A DNA stretch of 64,000 nt from Gnetum montanum (taxonomy: Eukaryota > Streptophyta > Gnetopsida > Gnetales > Gnetaceae): the NCBI GenBank assembly GCA_015680685.1, contig MNCI01010141.1:620842-684841 (forward strand), written 5' to 3'. Both the position numbers and the translations under genes were made by a program. The notes under the pieces were generated by a model, which saw only the letters and a program-made list of their open reading frames with translations, did no database searches and was not told the origin of the DNA. Below, piece after piece: positions 48,660 to 58,776 of this stretch; positions within the stretch are counted from its first letter, which is position 1, and the number at the start of each line of letters is the position of its first letter.

Positions 48660-48810
48660 GATTACCCACTTAACAAGTCTAGTCTCATGAAGCCATACAA
48701 CATTATCAATATTTTAATCCTTCCAATGGACCAAGTAGTCATGCCTCTTCAATTCATGAGTACTAGAAGCTTCTCTCTTCTTAAGTCTAGTTACCTTCCT
48801 CATCAGCTCA
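48660..48810 (-). pseudogene. Chromodomain remnant of K
   Basis: The minus strand encodes HDYLVHWKD, a stop, then NIDNVVWLHE, matching the YLVKWKG...WE core of the integrase-linked chromodomain of plant chromoviruses, which directs integration toward heterochromatin. Confidence 0.65.
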
Positions 48811-49074
48811 TTAACATTGTTCCTTAAGATTTCATTATCTATTAGTCATGATAATATATGAGATCTACAATATTAGAAATAAAATACATAGCCACATCAT
48901 TTCATTATTTAATTTCAAAGGCATTATCATTGATTTTGGCATTTATACTAAAAGGATCCATCTTATTGGCTTTTAATTTTGAGAAGTTTGTACTACTGAG
49001 CCTATTATATTTTAAGTACATAAACAAGATTACCAATAGAAAAATTAGGCTTCCTCTTGCCCTCATTTCTCTTT

Positions 49075-49640
49075 TAGAATCTTTCTTTGTTCTTCTTCTT
49101 TAGACTCATTCTTACTTTATCATGAAGATTTGTACTATCCTTCACAAAGACTACACTCAATTTAGTCTCTTCATAAAAACTCAAATTATCCATCATCTTA
49201 TGAAAAAAAATCATAATTAGCCTTAAATGGGCTCTTATCAATAGCAACATAAAAAGCATTATTATAGGTAAACTCAACATAATAAAATAAGTTCTCCTAC
49301 TGATTGGGTTGTCCTTCATACAAATACCTTAAAATATTTAGCAAATATTTGTTGATTACTTTAGTTTAATCATTGGATTATAGATTATATGTACTATAAA
49401 AATTCAAATTTATCCCTAAAATCTTCCAAAGGAACCTCCAAAAATGAATAGTAAACTCAGCATTTCTATCAGTAATAATATTCAAATGAATCCCATGAAA
49501 ACTTTTAGCATGCTAAAAATTGTAATATGAGATGCATCACTTAAATTCTTGCATGGAATGAACTGTACCATCTTGGAGAATCTATCCACCATTAGAAAGA
49601 TAACATCATTTCCATTTTATCTTTGGAATCCTACTCACAA
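49075..49640 (-). pseudogene. Integrase remnant of K
   Basis: [20 protein letters not shown] is close to the plant chromovirus integrase core. After a frame change there is the ITDRNAEF-equivalent, then a TYN..SND.TKVINKYL region where the catalytic Glu position is Lys (AAA) and a Gln position is a stop. The open frame 49074-49319 covers the core end (AHLRLIMIFFHKMMDNLSFY is out of frame with the core). Dead. Confidence 0.7.
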
Positions 49641-50149
49641 AGTGTGATGACATACTTTCTCTCTAAAGCAATTCATAGATTCTATCTTCTCTCTCTAAAT
49701 TTCACATATTCTTGTCCCTTAAATTAAGCATCATTATAAAAATTACAAGGCCTTACAATAATTACATTCACATAAGAAATTGGTAGCACATTTATTTTAA
49801 AACATCATACTAACTCCCAATCTTAAACTTGAAAATACATTATTCTATTACCTCTTGAGAGAAATCTTTAGACAACCAAAGTATCTTATAGGTTCTAGGA
49901 TGAGGATACATCACTAAACCAAACTTAAAAAATTTCCTTAAGGAAATAACATTTTCTTAGGATCTCTCATCAATTAAAATATGAACACATTCCCTACTAA
50001 TCAAACCTATAATTCTAATCCTAAATAACAATTTCTTTGCTAGATGTTCTTTCTACTCATATTTCTCATAAATGCACATGAATTTAAATTAGAAACTTAA
50101 TTTTAAAAGCATTAGGATTACCTCTTTAAAGATCTTGGCGTGAAGACTT

Positions 50150-51325
50150 TTTCTTCTTTAAGATTTATACATCCTTTCCCTTAGCTATCTTGCAAAGTTA
50201 ACATTTCCATTGTTTGTATTCCCACTCTCCACATATAAAGAACTATGTCTTGGATGAGTTGCTACCTTGAACATTATCTCTTTTTCCATGGTCTTGTTTG
50301 ATCTTGTCCTTGTTATCATCTTTTTCTTTCTTCTTGTCATGTCTACTCTCTTTGCCTTTAGATTTTAACTAGGATTGCTTCTCAAATTTGAATCCCTTAT
50401 ATTTTTCCTTTAAATATTTTTTTCTCTTACTTCCAAATGCATTAATTTTCTTTTATATCTTAATTATCAAATCCTAAACCTCATCAAAGTCTTGAGGCTC
50501 ATAAAATGATAACTTCTATAGAAGAGCCATTTTGAAATGTTTAATAAAGCTTGAAGCTTATTTATAATCATTTCAATTAGCCTTATCTTGGTGAAGAGGT
50601 TCTCAAAATTCAATATAGAACTCCTTAAAATACTTATCTATCTATTGAAGAAATTTAAGCTTCATGATCATCTCTTTCTTTAGCCTACATTGTTCAAATT
50701 TTCATTTTAATTTGTACTTCCTCAATAATGAATTGTTAAGAGGTTGTCTATTTTACCTCACATATTTCTAAGACTCTTTTTTTCACCAAGTTGAATTCAT
50801 GCCTTCAAATATGAGTTCAATAATAAGTACCCTCAAATGATTTGGTATCTTCTCAAGCTTAAAATATATATCAATTATCTTCATCTATCATGCAAAAGCA
50901 TTAGTGTCATCTACATCATTAAAAGTATTCAATTCTATATAAGAAAGTTTTGCAACATTTCTAAAAGCTCTAGCAAGTCTTACTTCATTATCATCATCAA
51001 GCCTACCATGAGAGGAAGAAGATGTTCATAATGGATCTCTAGGTATTATTATACTTGAAACTGTTAGGTTATGAGATCTAACACTTCCATAGCTAGAATG
51101 TTCTTCCTTCTCATTTTCTTTCCCTTCACTAGGCTAAGAATATTCTTTGTCCTTATTTAAATGGGCATGCTCATCAGCACTACAAGCCAAAATATAGCTA
51201 GGACCTACATTTGTATCCACCTTAGAACTAATTGCTTTCAATTAATCAACCATTCGTTGAAAAGTAGATTTCATGATTTCCTTATATCTATTTAGGGCTT
51301 TAGTATTTTTCTTCTCAGGAGTCAT
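50150..51325 (-). pseudogene. gag remnant of K
   Basis: Starts at 51323-51325 (MTPEKKNTKALNRYKEIMKS). The core motif KLEKIPNHLRVLIIELIFEG with NSTW downstream is typical of gag. A decayed zinc knuckle (FICGEWEYKQWKC, first Cys to Phe and His to Tyr) lies near 50190-50260, after a Lys/Asp-rich stretch. Confidence 0.7.
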
Positions 51326-51376
51326 TTGAAATAACAAAAAGAAATTGATAACCAAATTTTATAAAATGAAATAAAT

Positions 51377-51394
51377 CCTAGGCTTTGATACCAA
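51377..51394 (-). other. Primer-binding site, initiator tRNA-Met type (K)
   Basis: The minus strand reads TTGGTATCAAAGCCTAGG three bases after the LTR end; close to the initiator-Met complement TGGTATCAGAGC. Confidence 0.75.
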
Positions 51395-51397
51395 TCT

Positions 51398-52170
51398 TGA
51401 AGTATGATCATTCCAATTCAAATTAACACTTCAAACACACCAAATATATATTGTATGCAAGACAAATAATTACTAGAGAAAAAGAAAACTAGCTATCTTA
51501 ATTAATTTGAAAGAAGATCATAATAATAATGGAATTAAAATCCTAAAGCATACAAATAATAACACACATACTTTCAACTATATTATAGAGTAGGAAGCTC
51601 TATAATTACCCATGATTTTTCTAGATGTAAAGATTAATCAACCTAGATCTCTTCCCTCTCACACAAGACTAGCATACAACAATCAAGATTCCATACAATG
51701 GTGATAAATCATATGCTTGTTGATCATACAAACTCTCTCCACAAAAAACATGCAACATAGACTATTAATTAACTTGAAACAAAACTAAAATATTCAAGAT
51801 AGCTTTTCCATACTTAACCTAACATTCTTTACTATTTTCCATCTTGGAGCTACAATATTGAAAATTTTTCCTACCTGAATAAGACATCTAGAATACTAGG
51901 AAGACATTATTTCTATCAATTATTCATTACTAAGAAGACATCTACAAGTTAAGGGAGATATTTAGGAGCTAGGAAAATGTCTCCTCTCCAAGAAAGACAT
52001 CTTCTCTAATTGGTAAGACATTTTTCAAGTTAATGAGATGTCTTTTGCAAATGCCTAGCTCTTAGGTAATATGTCTTCTAAGGTTCAAAGATGCTTTCCA
52101 AGATATCAAAAATTATTGTTTCTCCATTTGTAGGGATGACATTAGTTTCAGAAGAGGTATCCCTACACTA
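51398..52170 (-). repeat. 5' LTR of chromovirus K
   Basis: On the minus strand it starts TAGTGTAGG (TG mutated to TA) and ends CATACTTCA; pairs with 47850-48603. Confidence 0.85.
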
Positions 52171-52439
52171 GATCACATAGGTGATGTTATGCCACCATGC
52201 TCAACAAGTCCATCATATTGTTATTTTCATTTCCATAGTGTGAATTCATTGGCTACTAAAAGCTCTTTCTTCTCTATGATACCTCATCCACTGCATCTTT
52301 TGACTCGCTCTTTTCCATATAGATTACTGATTTAAGATAGTAATTACATACAACTATAATAGTAAAGTCTACTTGTATTTTCATGAACTTTCTATGGTAC
52401 TACTAACATCTAGGGACATAGCACTGGTTCTACATTAGT

Positions 52440-52850
52440 CATTGTTGTTAGTGTTGACTATTATTGATCCTTCTCTATGATATGCACTAGGCCATGATGT
52501 TTAAGCCATGTAGGCCTTGTAACTTTTACTTGATCAAGGCCATGTGGGATTGATACTCAAGGCTAAAATCCTCATTATCTTACATGATGAGCTTATTATT
52601 TCTAGTACACCATCATTGCCATGACACTATTAAGATTGGCTCTATTGTTATTCTAACTAGATATGCAACTACTCCAAATTTATCCATGATAATAAAATTT
52701 TAGTACAACTAAAATTATTAGTTTTATCACTAATGCCTACAATTTTGCCACATCCCAAAGATGGCTAAATAGCGCCACACCTCATCACCTTGGCAAACAT
52801 CATCTTTACTATTGAAAAGTATGTTGCATAAATGGACATACTTTTCTATG
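52440..52850 (-). repeat. Dispersed repeat with decayed coding frame (copy 2)
   Basis: Matches 13150-13549 in the same orientation. The minus strand encodes VKMMFAKVMRCGAI followed by a stop, parallel to TKMICAKVIRCGAM in copy 1. Family unknown. Confidence 0.55.
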
Positions 52851-52908
52851 AGGCATCTACTATGTGGGCATAACATTGCAAGTGACACATAGTAGATGCC
52901 TCATAGAA
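52844..52908. repeat. Perfect 23-bp inverted repeat with 19-bp loop
   Basis: Left arm 52844-52866 and right arm 52886-52908 are exact reverse complements (core ATGAGGCATCTACTATG). A further direct copy of the right-arm core follows at about 52913-52931 and a partial one near 52943. Confidence 0.9.
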
Positions 52909-53586
52909 GGAACCACATAGTAGATGCCTCATCAAAGGTGTCACATAGTAGGCATTGCATAGCAAGCATCCCATAGAAGATATTCCATATAGAGGAAAGT
53001 CATGTATACTTATTTACATGTAAAACATTTAAGTACATGTCTTTCATTTATTTTAATTTTACATGTAAATAAGAAATTACCCTATATTTGAGTTTAATGG
53101 AATGGATCTAAGATGTTAATGATACTCAAATTAAAATGTGATTTTCCAAATCACAAATAAATTACAATTTTTTAGATTTAATCCAAAAATCTAACTTTGT
53201 ATCTAGACATAAAAATTAACTTTTGTTTTCATCTATTGTCTAGTTTTATCATCCTAATCAATTATTGGGACTTTTGATTACTTGATTTGAAAGGCTTAAT
53301 TAATTTCTAAAAACATGCAAAATATAACCTATGGAATTTTAGAAATGTTTAAGATTATATATTCAACTAAGCTTAAGTACTGATAATTATTTTGCATGAT
53401 GTATTTGTACTAATATCTCTATTAGCATCTTTATTTAAGAACTTATATTTAGCTCATAGATAGATTATTTGTAAATATGATTTTCAGCATTTTTAGGTAG
53501 TGGTAAAAGTGATACTAGCTAAAATTATTAAAAATAAGCTACCAATAATGCTATTGCTTCCAATCATAAGGAATTAGTTTTACCAA

Positions 53587-54145
53587 GGTCATGTTCCAAT
53601 TCCCAAATGATGTTGTTGCATAACAGAAATGTTGTCTCTTCATAATAGATGTTATCATTATCATAACAAAACCAAAAAGGGCATGTTATAATTAAGACCT
53701 AAAAGGTTGTATTATAATAACGAACATGTCTCTTGAGAAAAATTTTGGGGGTTTGACCTAAGGCATTTATACCTAGGATTAGAGGTTGTACCAGGCATGA
53801 AGTGGTAGAGTTGGGAAGGTAAGTCACAAGAGCTAGGTCAAGCAGGACAAGAAGTGGACTGGCCATTCCTTTTGGCTAGTTATAGGCCTAATTATGATGC
53901 TAGTGTTGGATTTCCTCGAAGGGATAGATGTTGAAGGAAAAAAACCCCAAGGAATACTCTCAGAGCATGATTTAGATACTCCATTCTGTATCAATAAAGA
54001 ATTCTTTTCTTTCTCTATTATTTCCTTTACATGTAATTTTAAATGTTACATATATTTCATGTTTGGTATATTATATTCTTACACATAATGTCTAATATAA
54101 CGTATATTTGAAATATTCCTTGATATCCAGGGATGGGATGTCACA
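53587..54145 (+). repeat. 5' LTR of element M
   Basis: Aligns with 58204-58776 along its length (GGGGGTTTGACCTAAGG, GTGGTAGAGTTGGGAAGG, GGAATACTCTCA blocks). Ends GGGATGTCACA, one base before the primer site. Confidence 0.85.
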
Positions 54146-54147
54146 AT

Positions 54148-54159
54148 TGGTATCGAAGC
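54148..54159 (+). other. Primer-binding site, initiator tRNA-Met type (element M)
   Basis: TGGTATCGAAGC, two changes from TGGTATCAGAGC. Confidence 0.7.
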
Positions 54160-54850
54160 AAATCATGACCCAAGGGCCATTCAAAATCATGGACCAATTA
54201 AAAAATGAACCTAATGATGTAACATATTTCTGAGATATTCCATCAACCAACAAAATTCTTTTATGGATATCATTGACCAATGAATATTTGATTACGCCTT
54301 CTTAAGATTCATCAATTGCAAAAGATGTTGGTAAGAAAAGGATACACCAATCCAAGTAACTCTTACTCATCTAAATATTATAAATATTAATTAATTAAGA
54401 TCATTGTTAATTTTCTTCTAAAAATTTGGTAACCATGACTTGAATTGATCTTCTTTATTGAAACTCATTTTCCTAAGCAACTTAGAGTCATTTATAAGTT
54501 ATCATGTCATCCATACATTAACCTAGTAATGTCATTTTGGTAGAATAAGTTAGTTGGAGCTTTTAAAATATTAAAAAATTTAACTTAATTTTTGAATCTT
54601 AAGACTATGTCCAATGCATAGTACTCATCGATAAAATTCTAATGGTACAAATTTCATCATGACTAGACTTACGGTTTGAAAGATATTAATGTTTAAAGCT
54701 TCTTGTTTTATGTGTATTAAAGAATATTAAATTATAAAATTATTATTAAAAATGAAAAAAGGGGAAAGAGAATCAAGAAGCTATGTGTTTGACCTTGAGC
54801 CCTAATTTGTATTATTATTATTATTATTATTATTTATAGAGAAATAAAAA
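54160..54850 (+). other. Noncoding leader of element M
   Basis: Aligns with the leader of L. Ends in a short ATT microsatellite (about 54808-54834). No gag reading frame. Confidence 0.6.
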
Positions 54851-54854
54851 GCCA

Positions 54855-55700
54855 TTGACCAATTGTAGCAGGGCTTGTTACATAACATTGCGGCCAGCCC
54901 AAATAGCTAGTGACAATAAGCTATCAAATGCACCACCCTTGTGTTCTATGCCACCATTTTGCAGCCAACCACCACCCATTTCTTTGCGCCAACTTCCCAT
55001 GCATCCTACCTTGTTTGCGCTTTGTCATGCCATTTTCTCCACGTTGCCTGTCCTACATGCATCCTCAGCCACCTTTTGTGCTACCTACTTCCTAAAAACA
55101 TAGTAGATCATCACCACCTCTAGTGCTCTAAAAAAATCGATGGCATTGCAAATCATCACCACCTCCAGTGCCCTAGATCATCACCATGTTTGGTGCTCCA
55201 CGTACATCGATGGTGCTATAGATCATCGTCACGTTTGATGCTCTGTGGGCATCGAAGAAGCCACTGATCATCATCACATTCAACATCCTTCAGTGCTAGA
55301 AAAACCCTCACCAAAAGCATGTAGGAATTTTTTGGGATGCACAGCCCTTGGATGACCTATGGTAGCCCTGCCAAGGACCATGTCGACCTCTTTTTGGGTT
55401 GTGCAAGCCCTAGGAAAGGTAGCACAGGCCTTGAGGAGGGCCATGTGAACCCTGAAAAGAGATGCGTAAGCCTTGGGAAGGGCTTGACAAGCCTCAACCA
55501 TGTAGCCAGGATAGGCCAATCAACACAACTAGCCCCTCTCCATGGTAGCCTTTGTGACCACCATCATCAACACTCACCACCATTGTTGTGTTGCATTCAT
55601 GCATGTCCACTACATCACCTATCACTACCTTTTTGCATATCCACTACCTCACTGTTGTCCTTGTTTGGTAGCTACCCTTGCCTTTAGTGATGAAAGAATT
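54855..55700 (+). repeat. GC-rich part of M with ~45-bp degenerate tandem repeats
   Basis: 55100-55290 has about four units built on GATCATCACCAC then TGCTC and ATCGATGGTGC. 55380-55500 has shorter GCCTTGGGAAGGGCTTGA-type units. Both strands are open for 60-116 codons in several frames because of composition and repeats; none looks like a real protein. Confidence 0.55.
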
Positions 55701-55853
55701 TTTTTGTCAAATGATAGGAAATTTAAAATTTTTTGGCAACTGATAGAAACATTAGAAATTTTTGTCATCTAACTGAAAATTCAAAATTTTTGTCTTTGAA
55801 TAGTTAGTTTAAAATTAAAAATGTGTGGAAATAAATTTTTAAAAAATGAATTA

Positions 55854-55956
55854 GGTGCTTTTGTAACATGTGACATAAGAATTCTATAATTAACTACACT
55901 TGCCTTGGAGTAGTACTGGGATGGGTGACCTCTTGAGAAGCCTCATTTTTTGTGCT
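55854..55956 (+). pseudogene. 5S rRNA-derived fragment inside element M
   Basis: GAGTAGTACTGGGATGGGTG at 55909-55928, followed by ACCTCTTGAGAAG, is near identical to the 3' half of plant 5S rRNA (GAGTAGTACTAGGATGGGTG then ACCTCCTGGGAAG). Upstream AGAATTCTATAATTAACTAC matches the segment around the internal A-box with transitions, and GGTGC at 55855 could be the 5' start after an internal deletion. It lies between the GC-rich part and the EEP ORF. Confidence 0.75.
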
Positions 55957-56630
55957 AAAAGGTTCAAGACTCTAGATGTCATAACTTTTGATTTCAAAAG
56001 ATTTTTTCAATGAATGAAGAATCATTTCTTACATATTTCAACCTTCTAGACATAATGGTGAAGTTAGATATACTCCATGGAACTCCAAAAATAAGTTTTC
56101 ACCCCTTGTATAATATAGTACCTTAAGACCCTTAAAAGTTTAATTTTAGCATAACTCAAGCATACCCTATCAATTTCCAACATACAAATAGTCACTTCAA
56201 ACATGTTTAACTCTTTTCAACTCAATGGTGAGGTTAGATTTATCATCTGGGTACTGGATAATTCAATGATATCATGAATTTTTCCTTAAAAGTTGACAAC
56301 ATAAGGATAACTAGTTATGTCGTATTGGGACTAACGAATTTAATGTTTTTTGGATCTTATGATTCAAAGCTTAACCTTTGAAGATAGTCTTAATATCACT
56401 ATGACTTGTCATTAGTACACTACTAGATTTAATGTTCTAAGGGGGGTAGAAAGGTCATTAATAATTAGTTGATGTATCCGTTCAGTTGATGTATGAGTTG
56501 ATGATCAATTAATGAAACAAAATGGTCCTCAACAGGCAAGAATAAATATATCAATTTTCTTTGCAATCAAATCATATAGCAAAACAATGTGGAGACTCAA
56601 AATATTGTTTCAACAAAGTGTATGATATCC

Positions 56631-57794
56631 ATGAAGACAAATGATCTAGAAGATAATCCAAGAATTAGAATGAAAGTTGCAACATAGAACATGCTTTCAA
56701 GATCCTTAGTGAGTGAGAAACAACATTCACTATGTCCACCATGGGCCTTGGATTGACATGAGTACTGATGCGCACACATCTTAACAAAGTTACAAGATTC
56801 GGATGCTAATTTTTTATGCCTACAAGAAGTGTTTCCATGGGAATTTATATGCCAATTCCAAAAAAATATAGGATATAGAGTTATTTATAAGAAAAAAGGT
56901 TCTTGTGAAAGTTATTCTTTTGAGTCATACATATTAGCCTATCATAGAAATCACAACATGGATGGTTGTGCAGTCTTTTATAAAAAAGACAAGTTTGAAT
57001 TAGTACAAAGATTTAAATGGAGTTTAGAAAATATGATTTTTGAAATTCTAGAACTTCAAGTAATGGGAAATAAATAATAGTTAAGATTTTAGAAAAACCA
57101 CATAGCCTTGGTAGTGATTCTAAAAATCTAGTTATCAGAAAGATATGTATGTGTAATCAACACACATTTAATTGTTTAACCCACATGTTCAAATGTTAGA
57201 CTATGTAAAGGAGCATACTTGATTAAGAAAATAGAAGAAAGTTTGAAGAATTAGTTATTCCTAAGTTACATTGATCTAATGCCAATTGTTCTTTATGGAG
57301 ACTTCAATGTGAAAGTTGGAAGTTGCGTTTGTTAATTCTTAAAATATGGATATGTAAAGGAATCTTTGGAAGATGAACCTAATTTGAAGAAGATGTTTCC
57401 CTCAATTTAACATGAAATTTCATTGACCAATGACTATTTTTCTTATTTTGAATCTTCAGTCAATAAATTAGATCTGAGAATTCAGGAGAAAATGATGTTG
57501 GATAATACTAATCAAGAATCATAGTTTACTAATTACTTTGCTATGATTAATGAGGATGCATTAACAACACTCTTCACTTAGACCTTAGATTATATTTGGT
57601 ATGATGTTCAATTCTTCCAAGTTACCATGTTACTAGAGTTAATCTCTAATGAATAATTTAAGAAGAATCAAGATCAAGCTTTTCCATCTCAAAAAAGTCC
57701 ATTTGATCATATACAACTTATGGAAAAATTACAATTACTTCCATCAGTTCATAAGTTTGATCAAGATCAAGAAGAAACTCACCCTTACTTTTGA
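56631..57794 (+). pseudogene. CCR4/Angel-type EEP nuclease retrocopy (in element M)
   Basis: A single 388-codon frame from ATG to TGA, interrupted only by about a dozen nonsense codons. Motifs in one frame: N20-M-L (after a stop where Tyr is expected), CPPWALD, LCLQEV with Glu66, YKKKGS, DGCAVFYKKDKFELV from Asp111, NTHL at 177-180, VRLCKGAYLIKKIEESL, LYGDFN with Asp224 and Asn226, TLDYIWY from 318, and an S-D-H equivalent F-D-H at 358-360. This is the complete exonuclease-endonuclease-phosphatase fold of CCR4/Angel/nocturnin deadenylases; DGCA, RLCQ and TLDYIWY set it apart from LINE endonucleases. It is intronless, unlike typical plant genes of this family, so it came from an mRNA. In sense with the LTRs. 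Confidence 0.85.
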
Positions 57795-58203
57795 TAAGTC
57801 TTATTATTTTATTTATTCTATAATTTATATTTTAATTAGATAAGTAAAATATATAAGATAATGAAAATTGAAAATAAAGAAATTTCCCTACCTTCACCTG
57901 GGTAACTAGATCCAAGTTGCACTTTGTGTGACCCTAGTTAGGACTGGTGATTAGTGGATGGTAGATCTTTAATTCACCTCTTGTCATTATCTTAGAAAGT
58001 GAGGTAGTATTAAGAAGGTAATATTTAATTTTTCATATATTTTTATTACATGTGTGTTGTTGTAGAATAAGCAAGAAACAACTTCAAGTTCAAAGGAGAA
58101 ATCAAATTATTGGAATATAGGATCATGAAAGATGCATTAGAGCTATAGAAAGATAGTAAACATGGACTTGTTTGAGGATGAACAAAACCTAAGCAAGGTA
58201 GAT
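57795..58203 (+). other. 3' noncoding region of element M
   Basis: Aligns with 24881-25307 of L (for example GACCCTAGTTAGGACTGGTG against the reverse complement near 25140, and AACATGGACTTGTT just before the LTR). Confidence 0.7.
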
Positions 58204-58776
58204 TATTACATTCCCATGCCCAAATGATCCTACTATATAATGAAGATGATGTCTCTTCATAAAAAGTATTATCATTATCATTAAAAACCCAAAAGGGCAT
58301 GTTTTAATTAAGACCTAAAAGAGCATAATGTAATAACAAATGTGTCTCTTGAGGAAACCTTTGGGGGTTTGACCTAAGGAATTTATATGTAGGCTTTGAG
58401 ATTGTGCTAGACATGGAGTGGTAGAGTTGGGAAGGCAAGTCATGAGAGCCAGGTGAAATGGGACAAGAAGTGAACTGGCCATCTCTTTTGGCTGGTTATA
58501 GGCATAACCATGATGGCTGTGTTGGATTTCCTTTATGGGATAGACATTGAAGGAAGATAATCCCAAGGAATACTCTCAAAGCATGATTTGGGTACTTCGT
58601 TTCGTATCAATAAAGCATTCTTTTCTATCTTTTTATGTACTTTCTCTATTATTTCCTTTACACCTAATGTTGAATGTTACATATATTTATTGTTTGGTAT
58701 ATTGTCTTCTTACAAATAATGTCTAATATAATGTATATTTGATGTTTACCATGATATCCTTGGATGGGATGTCACA
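58204..58776 (+). repeat. 3' LTR of element M
   Basis: Starts TATTACATTCCC (compare TGTAATGTCCCC in L) and ends GGGATGTCACA. Contains AATAAA at about 58609, a plausible polyadenylation signal in the element's sense. Confidence 0.85.

Larger units (their letters stand above)
47850..52170 (-). mobile_element. Chromovirus K (Ty3/gypsy), 4.3 kb, internally deleted, with TSD
   Basis: Two homologous LTRs (47850-48603 and 51398-52170) start TGGTGTAGG and end TACACCA. The 5-bp duplication GATCA flanks them at 47845-47849 and 52171-52175. Minus-strand order: primer site (51377-51394), gag, zinc-knuckle remnant, integrase, chromodomain, purine tract. RT and RNase H are missing. The chromodomain and the integrase sequence place it among plant chromoviruses. 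Confidence 0.85.
52176..53586. other. No intact gene; holds a dispersed repeat and a hairpin
   Basis: 52440-52850 is the second copy of the dispersed repeat. 52844-52980 is a hairpin plus short direct repeats. The rest is AT-rich. Confidence 0.5.
53587..58776 (+). mobile_element. Non-autonomous LTR element M carrying a CCR4-type EEP gene
   Basis: 5' LTR 53587-54145, primer site, noncoding leader to about 54840, GC-rich repeat part 54855-55700, 5S rRNA-like piece 55854-55956, EEP ORF 56631-57794, 3' noncoding, 3' LTR 58204-58776. No gag, protease, RT or integrase is visible. CCAA directly abuts both outer ends (53583-53586 and 58777-58780), extending to ACCAA if the last LTR base is shared. 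L is a second, more rearranged copy. Confidence 0.8.

Noticed and set aside
54855-55687. Overlapping plus-strand ORFs of 60-116 codons
   Set aside because: Open in several frames at once, repeat-driven, without start context or recognisable domains.
55854-55956. Functional 5S rRNA gene or Cassandra element
   Set aside because: The 5' half is largely missing or deleted, many bases differ, and the segment is not in an LTR.
56631-57794. LINE (APE-type) endonuclease as source of the EEP motifs
   Set aside because: DGCA-FYKKDKF, NTHL-RLCQ and TLDYIWY with this spacing are CCR4/Angel features, no LINE RT is nearby, and the ORF lies between LTRs.
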